Shown in pieces: positions 9,826-11,719 of a stretch of DNA of 11,719 nt. The notes under the pieces are model-generated. The model searched no databases. It was not told where the DNA came from and saw only the letters and a list, made by a program, of their open reading frames with translations. Source of the DNA: JBQCDV01 sp051960855 (GTDB taxonomy: Bacteria; Actinomycetota; Actinomycetes; JAJZTN01); assembly GCA_051960855.1 (NCBI GenBank), contig JBQCDV010000094.1, positions 1 through 11,719 of the forward strand. Reading direction: 5' to 3'. Within the stretch, counting starts at the first letter, position 1, and the number at the start of each line of letters is the position of its first letter. A program made the translations under genes and the position numbers.

Positions 9826-10666
9826 AGCGCAGCGCGCTGCGAACCAGGGCCGCGTGCAGGCGCCCGGAGAGCGCACCGATCTCCCGCACGGTCTCCTGTG
9901 CGCGGGCTCGTGACTCCGGCGAGCCCGAGGCCAGCAGCGGGGCGATCAGCTGCTCGACGAGCCCGACCTCGCGGTCCGCGGCAGCCTTGAAGCCGCGCAG
10001 GTGCCGCGGCTGGAAGCCGAGGGCGGCGAGCTCGCGAGCGACGGTGGCGATCGTGAGGGCGTCGCCGTCGTAGGGCGTGCTGCCGCGGCGGGGCTGCAGC
10101 AGCCCGTAGTCCTCGAGCTCGACGAGGGCGTCCTCGGTGAGACCGGAGCGCTGGATCAGCTCGCGCCGGCTCAGCCGCTCATCCGGCCGCGTCGCCTGCT
10201 CGGCTGCCCCAGCACCGGCGGCCCCACTTGTCCGGCCGGAAGGCCCGCCGACACCGTGCCCGTGCCCGTGCCCGTGCCCGTGTCCTGGCGACGGCGCGTC
10301 ACCGTCGCCAGCGGCGTTCGGGGAGTCGGGAACGAGGCGGGCGGAGCGCAGCGGCACCCCCGGCAGCTCCGGGGGTGTCTCCCCCGCCGCGATGGCGCGG
10401 TCGACCTCGTCGAGGTGTTCCTTGATCACCCGCAGCGGCAGATAGCTGTCGCGCTGGGCTGTCAGGACGAAGCGCAGCCGCTCGACGTGCTGGCGGGAGA
10501 ACTTCCGGTAGCCCGACGGCGCGCGCTGCGGCTCGATGAGCCCCTCGGCCTCGAGGAAGCGGATCTTGCTGATCGTGACGTCGGGGAAGTCGGACCGCAG
10601 CGCGGCCAGCACCTCTCCGATGCTCAGGACCGCGGTGCCTGCCCTCGCGGGGAGGGCGGCGCTCAT
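9809..10666 (-). CDS. ftsR: MerR-family transcriptional regulator FtsR
   Basis: This 285-residue regulator is of the FtsR type (Rv1828 in M. tuberculosis, FtsR in Corynebacterium, where it affects ftsZ and division). An N-terminal winged helix at about 13-70 (SIGEVLAALRSDFPDVTISKIRFLEAEGLIEPQRAPSGYRKFS) is followed by a recognition/dimer helix. A Gly/Pro linker contains HGHGHGHGHG at 129-138. The second, MerR-like C-terminal domain at about 165-245 (LSRRELIQRSGLTEDALVELEDYGLL...HLRGFKAAADREVGLVEQL) is typical of FtsR, which senses no metal. The ATG overlaps the FHA gene stop by 4 nt (ATGA), with no strong Shine-Dalgarno, so translation is probably coupled. The His-Gly tract is unusual and could bind metal, but no function is shown. 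Confidence 0.94.
   Translation of the reverse strand: MSAALPARAGTAVLSIGEVLAALRSDFPDVTISKIRFLEAEGLIEPQRAPSGYRKFSRQHVERLRFVLTAQRDSYLPLRVIKEHLDEVDRAIAAGETPPELPGVPLRSARLVPDSPNAAGDGDAPSPGHGHGHGHGHGVGGPSGRTSGAAGAGAAEQATRPDERLSRRELIQRSGLTEDALVELEDYGLLQPRRGSTPYDGDALTIATVARELAALGFQPRHLRGFKAAADREVGLVEQLIAPLLASGSPESRARAQETVREIGALSGRLHAALVRSALRSAGRA
10254..10282. repeat. Hexanucleotide microsatellite in ftsR
   Basis: Four full copies plus a 5-base partial copy of CCGTGC (+ strand) encode the His-Gly tract of FtsR. Gain or loss of units keeps the frame, so slippage would vary linker length, not switch the gene off. Confidence 0.85.
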
Positions 10667-11229
10667 GACGCCGTGGAGCCCGTCGACCCGCCTGCTTGGT
10701 CAGCACCCGTACCGCCGGCGCTGTCAGGAGCCTGGCTGGCGAAGAACACGAGCCGGAACTTGCCGATCTGCACCTCGTCGCCGCCCGCGAGGACGATCTC
10801 GTCGATGCGCTCACGGTTGACGTAGGTGCCGTTGAGGCTTCCGACGTCGCGGACCTTGAAGCGGGCGCCGTCCCGCACGAACTCCGCATGGCGACGGGAG
10901 ACGGTCACGTCGTCGAGGAAGATGTCGCTCTCCGGATGCCGCCCGGCGCTGGTGAGGTCGCTGTCGAGCAGGAAGCGGCTGCCCGAGCTGGGCCCGCGCT
11001 GCACCACGAGCAGCGCGCAGCCGGGCGGAAGGGCGTCGACCGCGGCCTGGTCAGAGGCAGACAGGCCACCGCCGGTGTCGGCGGACTCCGCCTCGATCAG
11101 CGAGTCGATGGCGCGCAGCGAGATGGTCGAGGTCTGCGACTCGCCGCCCTGACGCAGCGGCGCTCCGCAGTTGCTGCAGAACCGTGCGCCAGCGGTGTTC
11201 TCGTGCCCGCACTGGGTGCAGAACTGCAT
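10663..11229 (-). CDS. garA: FHA-domain protein with N-terminal zinc ribbon (GarA/OdhI type)
   Basis: This 188-residue cytosolic signalling protein has three visible parts. A zinc ribbon MQFCTQCGHE...FCSNCGAPL holds Cys4, Cys7, Cys18 and Cys21. A short linker SQTSTISLRAIDSLIE (31-46) aligns in position with the phosphothreonine motif ETTSVFRADLL of GarA. An FHA domain at about 70-162 carries GRHPESDI (96-103), SRRH (111-114) and SLNGTYVN (131-138), nearly identical to GarA. GarA/OdhI, when unphosphorylated, inhibits 2-oxoglutarate dehydrogenase and regulates glutamate enzymes; PknB/PknG-type kinases relieve this. The same role here is inference, supported by position beside gcvH and ftsR. The ATG at 11229 is chosen because AGGAGG lies 8 nt upstream and the zinc ribbon begins there; an upstream GTG at 11340 falls in a dyad and adds unrelated residues. 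The C-terminal ~25 residues are Gly/Ser-rich. Confidence 0.9.
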   Translation of the reverse strand: MQFCTQCGHENTAGARFCSNCGAPLRQGGESQTSTISLRAIDSLIEAESADTGGGLSASDQAAVDALPPGCALLVVQRGPSSGSRFLLDSDLTSAGRHPESDIFLDDVTVSRRHAEFVRDGARFKVRDVGSLNGTYVNRERIDEIVLAGGDEVQIGKFRLVFFASQAPDSAGGTGADQAGGSTGSTAS

Positions 11230-11243
11230 CGACCTGGCCTCCT
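11230..11243 (-). promoter_or_regulatory. Strong ribosome binding site fixing the garA start
   Basis: AGGAGG at 11238-11243 is followed by 8 nt and the ATG at 11229. This decides against the 37-residue longer reading that begins at 11340. Confidence 0.8.
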
Positions 11244-11302
11244 GGACGTCAGTGGTCGGACCGGCACGGTGGCCCCGGATGGCTCCGTACCCGGCACGTT
11301 CC

Positions 11303-11347
11303 GTCGAGGGTGAGCCTAGCCGTCGGGACGGCTTCGTCACCCTCGAC
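11303..11347. terminator. Large two-part stem-loop between gcvH and garA
   Basis: 11-bp perfect arms (GTCGAGGGTGA / TCACCCTCGAC, at 11303-11313 and 11337-11347) enclose a second dyad, AGCCGTC-GG-GACGGCT. The structure starts 22 nt after the gcvH stop, so a gcvH terminator or attenuator is the simplest reading, but no U-run follows on the minus strand. The same segment holds GTGACG (minus, 11334-11339 by position) and TAGGCT (11313-11318) about 16 nt apart, a weak promoter match for garA, so it could be an operator instead. Confidence 0.5.
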
Positions 11348-11368
11348 TTCAGGTAGAGATTCTTGCTG

Positions 11369-11719
11369 TCAGCCTTCGATGTGCGCCTGGTAGCCCGCGG
11401 CGTCGAGCAGATCGTCGAACGCCGCTGGGTCCTCCGGGCGCAGGCGGAACAGCCAGCCCTCGCCGTAGGGGTCGCTGTTGATCGTCTCCGGCGCGGAGTC
11501 GAGGACGTCGTTGCGAGCGAGGACGATGCCGGCCAGCGGCGCGAAGATGTCGCTCACGCTCTTGGTGGACTCGACCTCGCCGCACGCCTGGCCGGAGCTG
11601 ACGGGTGTCTCAGCATCGGGAAGGCTGACGAAGACGATGTCGCCGAGGGAGTCCTGGGCGTAGTCGGTGATGCCGACGACGAGGTCGTCGCCGTCGCGTC
11701 GCACCCACTCGTGCTCGGC
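11369..11719 (-). CDS. gcvH: Glycine cleavage system H protein (N-terminus outside window)
   Basis: The lipoyl carrier of the glycine cleavage complex shuttles the aminomethyl group from GcvP to GcvT. The frame is open to the window edge and reads AEHEWVRRDGDD, the family's N-terminal AEHEWV block, so only about 15 residues are missing. ITDYAQDSLGDIVFVSLPD follows, and the lipoylated lysine is in VESTKSVSDI (codon 11561-11563). The end NSDPYGEGWLFRL...FDDLLDAAGYQAHI is also typical. The GTG at 11704 is an internal valine, not the start. It is the first gene of the syntenic block and is followed after 139 nt by the FHA gene. Confidence 0.97.
   Translation of the reverse strand, partial: AEHEWVRRDGDDLVVGITDYAQDSLGDIVFVSLPDAETPVSSGQACGEVESTKSVSDIFAPLAGIVLARNDVLDSAPETINSDPYGEGWLFRLRPEDPAAFDDLLDAAGYQAHIEG

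Noticed and set aside
10254..10282. Short tandem repeat as a possible CRISPR or regulatory array
   Set aside because: It is a 6-bp coding microsatellite with no spacers.
11230..11340. 37-residue N-terminal extension of the FHA protein
   Set aside because: The start lies inside a dyad, the extra residues are unlike any domain, and AGGAGG 8 nt before the ATG at 11229 marks the real start.

Overview
The window is very GC-rich (third codon positions almost always G or C), uses many GTG starts, and carries gene families and a gene order typical of Actinomycetia (high-GC Gram-positives). The right three quarters, read on the minus strand, is gcvH - FHA protein (GarA type) - MerR regulator FtsR - bifunctional nuclease (DUF151) - MerR regulator (Rv1830/ResR type) - glycine riboswitch - gcvP. 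From general knowledge this is the same order as Mycobacterium tuberculosis Rv1826-Rv1832. The genus cannot be fixed from the sequence; it is an actinomycete outside the classic mycobacterial sequence type.

Layout from left to right. 2-2083 (+): the C-terminal two thirds of an SbcC exonuclease ATPase, cut by the window edge. 2060-4958 (-): a tight three-gene operon of type III polyketide synthase, small membrane methyltransferase of the isoprenylcysteine methyltransferase (ICMT) family, and FAD monooxygenase. This has the same logic as the srsABC phenolic-lipid operon of Streptomyces griseus. 4959-5074: short gap with no clear signal. 5075-8029 (-): gcvP, full-length glycine decarboxylase. 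8030-8362: gcvP leader with a tandem glycine riboswitch, a possible expression platform and a -10 element. 8363-9082 (-): Rv1830-type MerR regulator, preceded by a promoter and three inverted repeats. 9264-9734 (-): DUF151 nuclease, probably leaderless. 9809-10666 (-): FtsR, overlapping by 4 nt the zinc-ribbon FHA protein at 10663-11229. 11303-11347: a large dyad. 11369-11719 (-): gcvH, cut by the right edge.

How the parts fit: gcvP and gcvH encode two of the glycine cleavage complex proteins, and gcvP is under direct glycine sensing by RNA. The FHA protein resembles GarA/OdhI, a phospho-switch controlling 2-oxoglutarate and glutamate metabolism. The two MerR proteins are homologues of regulators of cell division and growth. 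The locus therefore joins one-carbon, nitrogen and division control. The polyketide operon lies directly downstream of gcvP on the same strand, with no visible terminator between them, and probably makes a methylated, oxidised alkylresorcinol or alkylpyrone membrane lipid.

I do not see a wholly new system. The most useful second looks are the riboswitch expression platform and possible read-through into the lipid operon, the cluster of palindromes around the Rv1830-type promoter, the 11-bp dyad between gcvH and the FHA gene, and the zinc ribbon fused to the GarA-type protein.
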